From Rosa chinensis (Eukaryota; Streptophyta; Magnoliopsida; Rosales; Rosaceae), in contig NC_037089.1 of NCBI RefSeq assembly GCF_002994745.2, forward strand, positions 81,430,347 through 81,494,346: a stretch of 64,000 bases of DNA, read 5' to 3'. The notes below the pieces were generated by a model. That model saw nothing but the letters and a program-made list of their open reading frames with translations, made no database searches and had not been told where the DNA came from. Shown here piece after piece: positions 1 to 10,786 of this stretch (within the stretch, counting starts at the first letter, position 1; each line of letters opens with the position of its first letter). Made by a program: the position numbers and the translations under genes.

Positions 1-138
1 CATCAACTGTCCAGAGATCAAATCTTATCTAAAGTAAGTTATTAACTCACTACATGTTGAAAACTTTATTATTAAAAAATTCTACTGTTCTGTTTCACTA
101 TATCATTAGTAATTCTTGTAATGGATACTTTCTAACAG

Positions 139-963
139 AGAACATGTGGAAAGAGAAAAAAGTAAAAGAGGTCGCCGGTCATGTCAAGATTCTGAGAGAC
201 TGGCAAACTTATCATTTGCTGCATACTTCAAGAACCTTGTAAAGTGTTCTTGCTTTTACATTTTAATGGTGACCGTTTTTGTCTACTGCATTATCAAACT
301 TAGCTCTCAAACTAACTTTTGGTAAATTATGATGTAGATAGAGACAAAGGTTCGGAATGGTGATAGAGGTATCGACCCTGATGTTAGAGCATTAGCTGCA
401 GGCCCTAATGAAACTGTTGGGAGATACAAGAAATATGTCATCAACGGATTTCGCTTTCATGTGAAGTCTCTGGACACCGGATCCAATGCTCAAAATAGTG
501 GAATATTTGTTAATGCCGGATCTAACTGTTACGCTACTGCTGATGACCATCGACCAAGAGATGGAATGCTTGACTACTATGGGATATTAACAGATATCAT
601 AGAGCTTGACTATCACAGTGGTAGAAAAGTGTTATTATTTGATGGTGATTGGATTGATAACCGGACAGCTAATCGAGGGATAAAGAAGGATGAGTATGGA
701 TTCTTATTAGAAAACTTTAATCACTTGCTTCCTAAGCCAGACACTTTAGTATTTGCCTCACAAACATTACAGGTATTTTATGTAAAGTGTCCTGTTGAGT
801 TGGATTGGGATGTGATTGTGAGGACAAGACCGAGAGATTATTTTGACATGGGGGCAGACTTATCACCTGAGCCATATGCACATCAGGAACTACATAATGG
901 AGATGATGATGGCGAGGACATGACTATTCCGAGAACGGATATGCCAGACATTGCGTTGGATTA
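139..963 (+). pseudogene. TNPD-type CACTA transposase, C-terminal exons (DUF4216-like)
   Basis: Only the 3' end is in the window. A piece at 1-36 ends at a GTAAGT donor. An exon at about 139-238 (acceptor CTAACAG) encodes EHVEREKSKRGRR and ends at GTAAAG. The last exon starts near 338 after GATGTAG and runs to the TAG at 961-963. It contains the DUF4216 signature: VINGFRFH, then NSGIFVNAG, then a YYGILTDIIELDY strand and an acidic C-terminus. In autonomous CACTA elements this region is the tail of the DDE transposase that acts on the termini. The catalytic core lies upstream of the window. No stop interrupts the visible part; I call it partial because the 5' end is missing. No host function is implied. 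Confidence 0.8.
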
Positions 964-1801
964 GGTGAAACCTGCATGTATATAGTTGTATTATTGTAAA
1001 TAATGTGGTTTTGGAACATGATGGAATTGCAACAAGGGAAGATAGAGTTTTTGCTCATGTAACGTCCTACTGACTTCCCTAACGATTTCTTTTTATCTTT
1101 GTTTGTTCATTCAATGACTTGGATCATTAATTTTGAGTTCTTTTCAATGGTCATCTGGTTTAGTTTTATTATGATTTTAGCTTTATTATCAGTTGATCCC
1201 TTTCTTTGTTGCCACTCCTTGCTCTCCTAACCCTCATCTTAGGAACATCTCAAATTTATTAACTAGCTGACTTGAATTATTTGGTATTCTAGTGCTCATG
1301 TTTTTTTGTTCAATGCTTCTGAACGTCAAACATGAATAGTGGGACAAGCTGGTAGCTAGACCATGTTTTTGAAGTAGGATTAACTAATGATCAATATATG
1401 TAACCTATGGAAGACAAAATGGTCATGTATCTTAAGCAGGATTATAAAATTCAGCATGGATGCACTTATATTTTTATGCTCAAAGAAAATGAAGCAAATA
1501 ACCTTTAGTTTATTATATTCCCTGGAAGTGCATTTTTGTATTCTTGTCAATGAGTTTTGATGTAGTCATAATTAACTGATTCTATTTGTAAATGTATGTT
1601 ATTAGTATAAACATGATGAAAACCAAAAGAATTTTAAAACCGCCCAAATTGAACAAGGCGGGAGACGAAATGGATGTCCCGCACTAATGGAACCCATACG
1701 GACTCTTGTGGCCAAAATTAAGCCTTTTATGCTAATTTTTATAATGTGGTACACGGAATAACGTGGAAATTTAGGGATAATACACCTGTCCGTGTGCATG
1801 T
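964..1801. other. CACTA internal non-coding spacer
   Basis: AT-rich DNA between the TNPD-type stop codon and the inserted solo LTR. I see no convincing exon. At 1797-1801 it ends with CATGT, the left copy of the solo LTR target duplication. Confidence 0.6.
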
Positions 1802-3902
1802 TGATTGGAGCATAAATGCGAAAAATATAGTGTGAAATCCCTTGCACTTTTCTTAGCTATTTCCTTTAAAAAGTCAGTTTTAACTTCGTTTTCTTTTTAG
1901 GTAGTTCATGGAGTGATTCAACAGAAATAGGAGCTGAAAGGGAGCAACGAAGCCATGAAACATGAAGTACTGATGCAGAGGACCAAGTTTGATCAACCAT
2001 TTGGCCAGGAATCACAAGGTAAATCCACGGAAATCGTTGTGCAAAACAGTTGCTCCAAAGCAGAAAACTGCAGTTTCAGAATCAGCTTTCTGGGAAGGGT
2101 TTTGAGGAGCAATTCTTGCACCCTTCCAGATGCACCTTTGAAGAAAGGGCCAACGATCCTTGAAGACATGATGTTATACTTCAACTACAGCCAAACAACA
2201 GGTCAAAATCATCAACGAGACAGTAGGAAATCAAAGTAGAAGTATGCTTCCCGATAAGGCAGAAACTGTCAGCTTTTCACGAAGCGTTTTGGGAGATCTT
2301 TTCCGGCAATTTTCTTGGAGTTTTTCCAGAAGGTTATTGATCATTCTAGATGATATGATGTCATAGAACACGTGGGAGTCAAGAACCATCCAGAAACTTG
2401 TCAAGACGAAGTTGTTTCTTGTCCAAGAAGGAAGCTTCAGAGTAAGAAATCGAATCCTAGTCGAAACAGGACTGTTTGGCAGAAATCTTTTGTGGACGAA
2501 TTTTGGGTGCATTTTTGGAAGGTTATTGCTGCTGCAAATATGAAGGAGAGTCCTAGAATGATTCCTCAAGATTTTGGGAAGATTATTAAGGCTTGAAAAT
2601 CATTTAATTATGCACCAAGTAGAATCCTCAAGCAACTAGGAGAGGCTTTCAAGCGGAATTGGAAAAGGAAACTTGGGCTGTGTATTTTATATATATAGAG
2701 GCTCTGAACACGTTGAAAATAACCATCCTACAGTTCCTCTTCTGCTCCCAAACCCTAGCACACAAAGTCTCAAAAATTCCCAAGTCTTCAAGAAGGAAAA
2801 CTGTGCACATCACCATCCATCTCCATCAAGCTTCTGCCGTGACTTATCTTGAAGGATTTCCTGCATCTAAGGCTGCCTAAAAGTGAATTCGTGGCTCTCA
2901 TACTCTCCCTTTTTCGGTTTTTATAAGCTTGTAATCTGATACTCATGTTTTTAATTGTTGAATTTAAGATGATGTGTGGCTAGTTATTTTTGCTAGGGGC
3001 GAGGTTTGAAGCCCCAATTCTGTAGAACATATGTTTGTTTGAATTTAGTTTCTTGATCTGTGGTGTGGATTGGTTGTTTATCTCTGATTGATTGAAAACT
3101 TTTGCATGTGTATGTTTTATGGTCGCGAACATAGGATTTATGCATGTAATTGGAGCTAGGTTTAGAAAATAATTCACCTAATCGTTTTGTTTTCTAATCC
3201 ACAAGTATGCAAGGCTTTGAACAAAAGTTGATGTTTTAAACAACTAGAAGAGCATGCTAGGTAGGCGTTCCACACTAGACTGCAACTCTAAAATCAATCG
3301 TTTCCATGAGATCCTAATGCTTCAAATGTGTTGACACTATATGTGTTGTTGATAGGATAGCGTTCTATACCTTGATTGCATGTTTGATAGGCTTAGCTAT
3401 TGTGCGTTCACGTAGACTAAGTAATTAGGGAAACATTAATAGGGACATGATCTGCTCCGACTTGTTTCTTGGTTGATTTCTGTTCACACCTTAGTAATTG
3501 AAACTAGGTTAACTTAACATTGTTCGAAAGTAATTGGTGGTGGATTTCCGAGTCTCTAACATGTTTTCCATCTTGTTTTTCTCAAAACCTAAAATAAAAA
3601 TCGTTTTTCTTTTATTTTCCTTTTATTTTCGTAGGAACATAAAAACCCCAAATCTGTTTCAACTTAGGATTGCAACGCACCCTTCAATCCCCATCTTGTC
3701 CTGCCATCTTTTTCCCTCTTTGACGTTTTTCTTTTTCTTAGTTTTGTTATTTGTTTTGTGCTTTAGTTAGTTTGGTTTTGTTTTATTTTGTGTGAATTAT
3801 AAAGTTACCCTCAATCCCCGGCTTGAACGATCCCTGCTTACTCTATATTGCTAACGACTACATCTTGCAGGGTTAAGTTGAGCGCTTGTTTTTAGCATAT
3901 CA
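1802..3902 (+). mobile_element. Solo LTR (2,101 bp) of the TGATNGGAGCAT family
   Basis: It starts TGATTGGAGCAT and ends GCATATCA. It is flanked by a perfect 5 bp duplication, CATGT, at 1797-1801 and 3903-3907. The 3' part shows the same landmarks as the full element at 34259: a CCCTCAATCCCCGG block with GAACGATCCCT, then GGGTTAAGTTGAGCGCTTG just before the end. A TATA-like run near 2685-2698 (TTATATATATAG) is the probable LTR promoter. No internal region or second LTR is present, so this is the product of LTR-LTR recombination. It is the most divergent of the four copies in the window. Short open frames inside it have no similarity I recognise. Confidence 0.88.
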
Positions 3903-3907
3903 CATGT

Positions 3908-4667
3908 ACCTGATTTATCAAATTATTTTACTCCCAAACACCCCAAACACAGAAGCCTATCTCTCAACAATGTCTTTCTTTCTCCCCAAAACCTCAATCT
4001 CTTTGTAGTAGGCCGCTCGATCGATTAGGCTCATGTAATTATCTCAATTTCAATCGAAGGTTAGTACATATCGAAGGCGTGTCCTGTACTTGTCAGCTAT
4101 TTCTCAGCGTTTTATGCAAATAGTGAGACAGGTATTGTCCAAAAATTGAAGCTACTAGGTGGTCTTTACTGGAAAGAAGCTGCAAATTTGCTTAGGTACT
4201 GTCGTTCTTAATCAGTCTACCCTAGCATAATACTTTTCTTCTAAATACAAGCCTTACTTGTGTTTTTGGTCGTTCCTTGGTTAGGTTTCATATATGTATC
4301 TATACTATATGATCATATATGAGCAAGAACATAACTTTTATAGTTTGCTTATTAAAAGCTATCAAAATCATATATAGCCATCCCAATTTTCATACCAGGA
4401 AGGTGTGCCAAGAACAAAAATTATCAATTTAAGCTTTTTCCGTAATAGCCTTTATTTTGATAGAGGCCTAAATTGGTAATGGATTGTGACTTTAACTCTA
4501 TTTATGTGCAACATCAACTATTTATTTCATACCTGAGTATTTAGTTAGCCGATTACAGTATCCTGTTGTTTTATGTTTGATGTGCTCAATAATTTTGGAT
4601 GTGGTGCTGGAAAAGTAATAGTTGTATCAGTAATAAAGTTTATAGGTTATAGTGCATTTGTTTTCAG
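3908..4667. other. CACTA spacer and TNPA leader region
   Basis: AT-rich non-coding DNA between the solo LTR and the first coding exon of the TNPA-type gene, which is preceded by the acceptor GTTTTCAG at 4660-4667. The upstream part probably holds the TNPA leader exon and first intron. I cannot place a transcription start. Confidence 0.5.
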
Positions 4668-6824
4668 ATATGGAGAGCTTTCCAGGTGATGTTAATTATG
4701 ACTTTGAACAATTAGGCTTGGACAACATGGGGGAAGCCACCAGAGGAGGCATTAGTGAAACAACAGATGTGCAGAATGTTCTCCTAAGCCAAGAACAACA
4801 AAGTAATGTATACAATGAGAATGCTTCAAATGGTAATGGTGATGTTAACAACGAAGATCAGAACAACAATGGGAGAGGAAAAAATATAATAAAATGGGGT
4901 AGGCGCGGAAAGAGGGAAAATGTTTTGTGGGGTGACAGTGGTGCGCCAATATGGCCAACAGAGAAGTGTGGAGAATTTTCTCGTTATCTTGGGTATTTGG
5001 CCGCTGATGCTGGACTCTACCCTATTGATGTCAAATCCTTTGCTGAATTCAAAAAGTGGGACAACCACGATAGGATGTGGGAAAGAGTTAAGGTATCAAA
5101 TATCAATTTTTAGCTTTTCATACTTGAATAAATGAGTTTGTTCAGATTAATTTATGCATCATATTGCAGGGAACTATAGATTGGTCTGTTCCAGAGACTT
5201 TATCTAAACAACACAAGATTAGGAAGTATGTTGTGGACATAATCAATGATCGTTGGAGGCAACATAAGCATCAACTAAAAAAAAGTTTTGGGAACCGCAT
5301 CAAGATTCTCCTGTACGGTTCTTGTGCGGTGAGCATGGTGTGGACAACGGTCAATGGGTTAAGTTTGTGGAAAACTTAGACAGAGTCGAGATGAAGGTAA
5401 GAAAACAATATATCCAAAACTTGTTACTAACCGAAATTGGGGTTTCAAATATTACTCGTGTTAACTTAGAGATGGTTGTGAATAGGAAAAGGCTGCAATA
5501 AATGTCAATAACAGGAAACAAAAGAAGATTAGCCACACAACTGGAACTTTGACTTATGCAGCTAAAATCTATCAATGGGTGAGTTTAAGCTATGATCTTA
5601 TATCTGATCGTATACAATATTGAGTGTTTTATTTGATGTTTATTTAATGAGAATCCCAATTTCACTTCTACTATGTAATTCTTTTAATGGTTTGACATGT
5701 CCCATTGAATGAGCGTCATCTAGGTCTGCACCATAATATTATTAGTATCATCTATGATTAGTTTGGTGTTAGGAAGTATATTTGTGCTTTTACATATTGA
5801 AGTATTCAGCTTACATCATATATAGTGTGTTTCAGATCAAACCATGCTTTAATTAGCTGTATATTGTTAATATCATTTGTGATTTGGTGTTGGGAAATAT
5901 ATATCAAATGCAAAAGATCTGTAAACTTGCTAAACTTGTTAACCATATATATGATGTGCAACGTTCAAAATCTTCATGTAGTATTATTTATCTATACTTC
6001 TACAATATTATAACCACTGCATGTTACCAAAAAGCTAATAGGCTCTTATTTGACAGCAAGTTGAAAACAACAAAGATGCACCGCCGAACCGTAAGGAAAG
6101 ATTCAAGATAACACACCTAAAAAAGGGTTCCAAGACACAGTACATTGATGAAGCATCCACACAAGCTGTGGTTAGTATTAATGATATTATAGTTATGTGT
6201 TTTATTTGAAAGGCCATATAGTCCTTGAAATAGATATAATTTGATGATTATTTGTGTCGGTTGTAGCTTAGCTTGGAACAAAAAGAAGCAGAAAAAAGGA
6301 ACCAAAATATCGACATAACCCTTGAAGTTGTAGAAGACATATATGCAGAGGTGTTTGGTGTTGAGAAGAGAAACCGCGTTAGGGGAATGGGGACCGGGTA
6401 TACATGGTCAGATGTTCCGTTTATCCATACAGAGAAACGAGGGATTTCAAAGGAGGTGGAGGCATTAAGAGCTGCTGTGGAGGAACAAAAAAAAGTGTCT
6501 GAAAGAGCATCCATGGAGGTTGAAAGATTGAGAAGTGAAGCTACAAGAGAGAGAAATGAAGTTGCTGAAAGAGAAAAACAACGTGAGGGAGAGTTGGAGA
6601 AAATAAAAGATGAACAAAAACAAATGATGGAGAAGATGAAGAAAATGGAAGAGAATATGCAAATATCTTTTGCTACAAAAATGGCTGACATGATGAAAGG
6701 GGTTGCTGGTGATAACACACATATTTTGAATTTTTTTCAGCAGATTTCTCAAGTGTCATCATCTCAAGGGGAAACTTCAATGCCTCAAATGCAATCAGCT
6801 CTTCCAGATGAAGCTCTAGCATGA
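4668..6824 (+). pseudogene. TNPA-type CACTA protein (plant En/Spm transposase domain)
   Basis: Five exons can be drawn: 4668-5092, 5170-5396, 5486-5578, 6057-6170 and 6267-6824. First ATG at 4670. Exon 1 has an acidic, Asn-rich head and a W-rich block (KKWDNHDRMWERV). Exon 2 continues with GTIDWSVPETL and a basic helix (DIINDRWRQHKHQLKK), the plant En/Spm transposase (Ptta) domain. Exon 5 has VVEDIYAEVFG and then a long Glu/Lys/Arg coiled coil (roughly 6440-6680), as expected for a terminus-binding, dimerising protein. An 8-A run near 5277-5284 appears to shift the frame: downstream codons (DNGQWVKFVENL) are open only in the next frame. This could be a real deletion or a homopolymer read error. 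It works with the TNPD-type protein upstream in excision. Confidence 0.8.
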
Positions 6825-7220
6825 GAATGCATCAAGAGAAATGCAATAGGTATGCGTTGGTGAGCATATTTCAGTTACCTATTAAACAGTACTTTATTGT
6901 TGCTATATAAATGCACATGAATGCTGTTTAATGTTGGTCATTTTGTTAAATTTTGTTCATCTTGACCAACTGTTATATAATCTTAGGGAATTGAAATAGG
7001 CCTTATTTTGTATCAGGAGAAATGCAGCAGCATAAACTCTTAACGTATATTAATGAGAAGCATGGTGTATGTTTTTATATATTAATGTAAAGTTTTGTTT
7101 ATGTTTGGATGGATATTGTGAATATTTGAGCTTTTATTTTTTGGTCTTAGTTGCATTAAATATATGATTTATTTAATTATTTAAAAAATATATAGATGAC
7201 CACATATTAAATTGAATATA
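6825..7220. other. CACTA 3' untranslated and AT-rich spacer
   Basis: AT-rich DNA after the TNPA stop, with no open frame of note. It probably holds the TNPA 3' UTR. Confidence 0.5.
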
Positions 7221-7232
7221 TTTTTTTTATTT

Positions 7233-7327
7233 ATATGTTGACAAAACACACAGTTTCTCATCTGTGTGAGATATTTTTATTTTATTTTTATGTTGACAAA
7301 ACACACAGTTTCTCATCTATGTGAGAC
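7233..7327. repeat. 56 bp direct repeat in the CACTA subterminal region
   Basis: The block beginning ATGTTGACAAAACACACAG recurs 56 bp later (starts near 7234 and 7290). The copies are nearly identical and separated by T-rich DNA. It lies just inside the CACTA subterminal zone. Confidence 0.75.
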
Positions 7328-7389
7328 AAGTATTAATAAAAGTAAAATAAGAATATTAATAGCAAAAAGTATTATATATTGATTATTGA

Positions 7390-7635
7390 AACACACGGAT
7401 TCTTGGGTGATTGGACGTAATAGCAAGAGTTGTGGTGTAAGTGGGACCCACCAATGCATTCACACAGATTAGACAAATCCGTGTGAAAGTAGTATTAGCG
7501 ACGCCAGCAATACGTACGGATTATTAATCCGTCGTTGTACCGTGTGTATTAACGTTTTCACACGGATATCCGTATGGAATACTACCATTTCACACGGATT
7601 CTCATCCGTGTGTGATGGGGGTTTTTCTAGTAGTG
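7390..7635 (-). repeat. CACTA subterminal repeats and 3' terminal inverted repeat
   Basis: The core CACACGGAT and its complement ATCCGTGTG recur (near 7393, 7463, 7481, 7560 and 7593-7610), several as short palindromes such as CACACGGATTCTCATCCGTGTG. Such motifs are TNPA-binding sites in characterised CACTA elements. The terminus at 7616-7635 reads CACTACTAGAAAAACCCCCA on the minus strand. Confidence 0.88.
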
Positions 7636-8307
7636 CGTTGTGAGCTCCATATTGTTTGTCTTATTTTCTGCAGTATTTTGTATGACTAATCTAAATTTTT
7701 CAATTCAAGATGTTTGTAATGAAATGTTATTTTCTTCGACACAACATGAAGCCGTTTTAATAGAATACACACCGTATACCCTATAGTGATTACATAGTCC
7801 ACAGTCGTTAAGAATCTAGAAAGCTCGTTTTCTAGCAATTTCCAGGAAGGAAGTTCCTTTACTATTATCTGTTTGACTTATGAATGAAACGCGCGAAGCG
7901 CTAAATATGGGCGAAGATTGAATGACTAGGGACAATGTACCAGATCACAAATACGCATTCATCAGCACGTGACTTCCTCATGCAATAATGCAACAACAAC
8001 ATGCCCCATAGAATTTGATAGTGGGCCGAATGAACTGACTTGTTCTAACGGGCTGTTTATGCCAGATTGGTCCGGCCCACTTCCAAAACTCAAAAGTCAA
8101 AACTACTCTGCTCCCGCTCTTTTCTGCGAAACTAATTACTGCCTCTGCTTCAAGCCCCAAACTCAATCAGAGAGAATATTTTGAAACTTAAAGTGATTAA
8201 TACAACAATATCATCAATTTGCGAAATCATATGTCCAAAACTCCAAATTTATTGTATCTATGTATTCTATTAATAAGTGTACACACATGGTAGGCTGTAG
8301 TTATAAA
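7636..8307. other. Intergenic spacer
   Basis: DNA just outside the CACTA terminus, the likely pre-insertion sequence. Short open frames overlap on both strands near 7970-8180, but neither has a recognisable domain. I annotate no gene. Confidence 0.5.
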
Positions 8308-8893
8308 TTAAACAGGTAACCCATTGATGATCTGGTTCTGGTTCTGGGCTTCATGCCCAGTGCAGCGGAAAATTCTGATAAGATTTTTCAGTTTTTCACA
8401 GGCACGAAAAATCCCTGAAACTACAAAATTCTCCATCAAACGGCCATTCATCGCTATCAGCTTCTCTTTCAATTCGCCAGAGGCTAGAACAAGAGCTGAA
8501 ACCGCACTTTCACATTGTGTTTTCAAGTATTGGTATGACTTACTCGCAACGCTAACAAAACAGATACTCAGAAGAAGAGAACGAGCCATCCAAAAGGGGG
8601 AACGAGGATGAGAAGTTCTAAAATGCAAGCAAAAGTTCCCACCAAGATGATGATCCTATTCATTAAATTACGAAAGTCTGTCGTACGTGATCAGTTTGGA
8701 GTATCATGACACCTATTGACCCGAAGTAAGCGGATACGTCGATAACAAACAGCCTCATCAATAGTGTACTGCTGTAGTCTGGAGACGAATATGCAAATTT
8801 CAGTTGGAGGCAAAAGCCTAAGATGGCAATGAGAGAAACAATGCATGTGTTTGATCCCACCATAGATTTGGTCCGGCGTGCACACTCCTCCAT
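8308..8893 (-). pseudogene. Broken multi-pass membrane protein, paralogue of 25166 and 57101
   Basis: Two minus-strand frames together match the family seen at 25166-25712 and 56410-57509. The upstream part (8893 to about 8640, starting MEECARRTKS after an AACAACAG-like acceptor) has hydrophobic segments corresponding to SLIAMLG and the IYIGSLA segment of the paralogues. The downstream part (from about 8590) has ICFVSVASKSYQYLKT, matching FFVSVTTESYQYLKT at 56410. Between them the frame changes near 8585-8600, where the frame giving ELLILVPPFGW soon meets a stop. The product is therefore interrupted. Function is unknown; the parent would be a small integral membrane protein with about four membrane spans. 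Confidence 0.55.
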
Positions 8894-9364
8894 TCTGTTA
8901 TTGTTAAGACCATAAGAAAATTAATCGAGTAAGAATTTATTTATCTAATTAGTGAAAAAGATCGACTATGGTCTATGGCTATGAATGAATTACAAATTAT
9001 AAAATTAGGGAGGGTCAATTTTAAAAACAGAGCCCTCTGTTCCTACTACATGGAACTTCCCTATATTCTTTAATATATCAAAGAGGTCGCTGAGATTTAA
9101 AGGCTTCAAATTTCTTCCAAAAAGTCCAAATTAGAAAATTAAATAAGGGAAGCTAAGTGAACCAAACTCCAAGTCATATCCATGCTGATGTAGCCGGGCT
9201 GCCGGGGCGTAATCATATCCACCGTCATCATCGTCATCTCCATCTCCACTTCTTGCACAATTATATTAAGCAACTCTAGAATATTGCGATTCGGACTGTC
9301 ATTATGATTATGCTCCAGCCGCATAACAATTCTGTAACTTACAGGTTAGCCATTACATTCTAAT
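8894..9364. other. Intergenic spacer, possible 5' region of the 8308 pseudogene
   Basis: AT-rich and without convincing exons. A splice-like acceptor lies at the 8893 boundary on the minus strand, so an upstream exon of that pseudogene may lie here, but I cannot identify one. Confidence 0.4.
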
Positions 9365-9627
9365 ATATTGGCGGACGGGTCTGGGCAGCGTTCGAGGTCG
9401 GAGGAGGTCCGAGTTGCAGGTTCTGGGCAGCAACCCGACCTGCAACTGCAGGTTTTCTGGGCAGCGCTGCAACGACGTAGCCGGCGACTCCACCGACTGC
9501 AGACCTCTCCGCCCGACCCCTGGCATCCTTCCGGCAACCTCCGCCGCTCCGTCGCGCCCCGAGCCGAGCTGCAGCAGCGCCGTCCGCACTTTAACGAAAG
9601 TGCGGACGTCCTCTTTGGAACGCCTCC

Positions 9628-9630
<3 letters not shown>
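9365..9630. repeat. GC-rich island with a perfect hairpin
   Basis: About 260 bp of strongly GC-rich DNA in AT-rich surroundings, with sharp edges. CTGGGCAGC occurs three times, and GAGTTGCAGGT faces ACCTGCAACT as a short inverted repeat. Near the right edge CGTCCGCACTTT (9581-9592) pairs with AAAGTGCGGACG (9597-9608) around a 4 base loop, a perfect 12 bp stem. All frames stay open simply because stops are rare in GC-rich DNA. It is probably a small non-autonomous element of unknown class; I could not define ends or a target duplication. Confidence 0.5.

Positions 9631-9680
<50 letters not shown>
9630..9680. repeat. (TA)n microsatellite followed by a T tract
   Basis: About 18 TA units run from 9630 to 9666, followed by a T-run of about 15. 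It abuts the right edge of the GC-rich island. Confidence 0.95.
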
Positions 9681-9681
<1 letters not shown>

Positions 9682-10412
9682 CAATTACGTCTTGCTGAAC
9701 ATAACTATAGAACGAAACTTCCCTTCTTTAGCAGAAACTATAAAACATCAAGAGCGACTTGACAGAAATAGCTAAGAGTTGCAACAGCAGTAGCTTTACA
9801 TTTCTATCAACAAAAAACTACATAGGGCTAAATAATATTAACAGAAACCGTAAAGATCAAAAGCATGCATGTTAAAAGAATATATAAGCTAAGATTGAGA
9901 GGAACTAAAGCAAAATATATCATATATAGTAAGATGGCTAACACTTGCAAGTTAACAGAACTGCTGTTCTCCATTCCGCAGCTTCTCGATCTGTGTGGAG
10001 CTCAAACCTTCCTCTCGCTTCCTACCACCTTCGGAGTCCGGACCAACAAAGAAATGATATATGGGAGAAATGAAGTTATGAGGAATATTAGATATGCTTA
10101 TGAGGATTATGGCATGCCTTCTAATGACAATACCTCATAGTGCTCGATCGAGCTGCCCGTTTGCTTACAGAGTCACAGGGCCTAACAAATGTCAAATAGC
10201 ATATATACGCATAAAAACAAAGTCCCGGGCCTAAAAACTTATATATTTTACTGCTGCCCTAGGTTTGGAGCTGATCAGAAACTAAATATGAAACTGAAAG
10301 GTTTCCTACTTAATGTCACTAGGTACCCCTCATGTCACACATGTTGCTTCGTACGTGCTTGGATGGATGAATGGATCAACAGTTGTTTCGGTCACTAATA
10401 CCCTTGGTCTTC
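9681..10412. other. Spacer between the GC-rich island and the gypsy LTR
   Basis: Open frames at 9865-10140 and 10189-10398 are short, lack known domains and have no clear splice context. I treat the stretch as non-coding. Confidence 0.45.
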
Positions 10413-10600
10413 TGACTTGGTTTATAAACTCTTCGCAAGCGTACGAATCGTTGTCAAGTAAGGGAAGTAATTGAACCTTAGTTTATCGTACCTCGGGGAT
10501 TAGGTGTTGGACCTACCCAAGATAATTGGCGGTAGGATACTAAAAGCACACAAGAAAAATAAAAAGTAAAATAAGACTATAAACAATCAAGGCACCAAGC

Positions 10601-10779
10601 AGTAGAAAAGAATACTTCAATTCAGGGTTAATTCAATAATTCTATTCATCCCACAATGAGGGTATATATACAAGTACAAAGGAGTAGTCTAACTCTAATA
10701 GGAAACAATCTTTCCATAATTACAGGATATCCTAATTAAATAAAATCCTAATTACATACAGATTTACAGCGATTCTACA
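10601..10779 (-). repeat. Copia 3' LTR
   Basis: 179 bp, identical by eye to the copy at 14713-14891. It contains ACAATGAGGGTATATATACAA, whose TATATATAC on either strand is the likely core promoter. Confidence 0.93.
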
Positions 10780-10786
10780 CTCCCCC

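Larger units (their letters stand above)
1..7635 (+). mobile_element. CACTA (En/Spm-type) transposon, 3' portion
   Basis: The right end reads, on the minus strand, CACTACTAGAAAAACCCCCA, the classic CACTA terminus, with its last base at 7635. Inside it are subterminal repeats around the core TCACACGGAT in both orientations. Two plus-strand genes typical of the superfamily lie inside: the end of a TNPD-type transposase gene with a DUF4216-like domain, and a TNPA-type gene with a plant En/Spm transposase domain. The left terminus lies before base 1, so the 3 bp target duplication cannot be checked. A solo LTR (1802-3902) sits between the genes. Coding content and terminus agree, so the assignment is firm. 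Confidence 0.92.

Noticed and set aside
9346..9775. Overlapping frames in the GC-rich island
   Set aside because: Open in several frames on both strands because of base composition, and running into a TA microsatellite.
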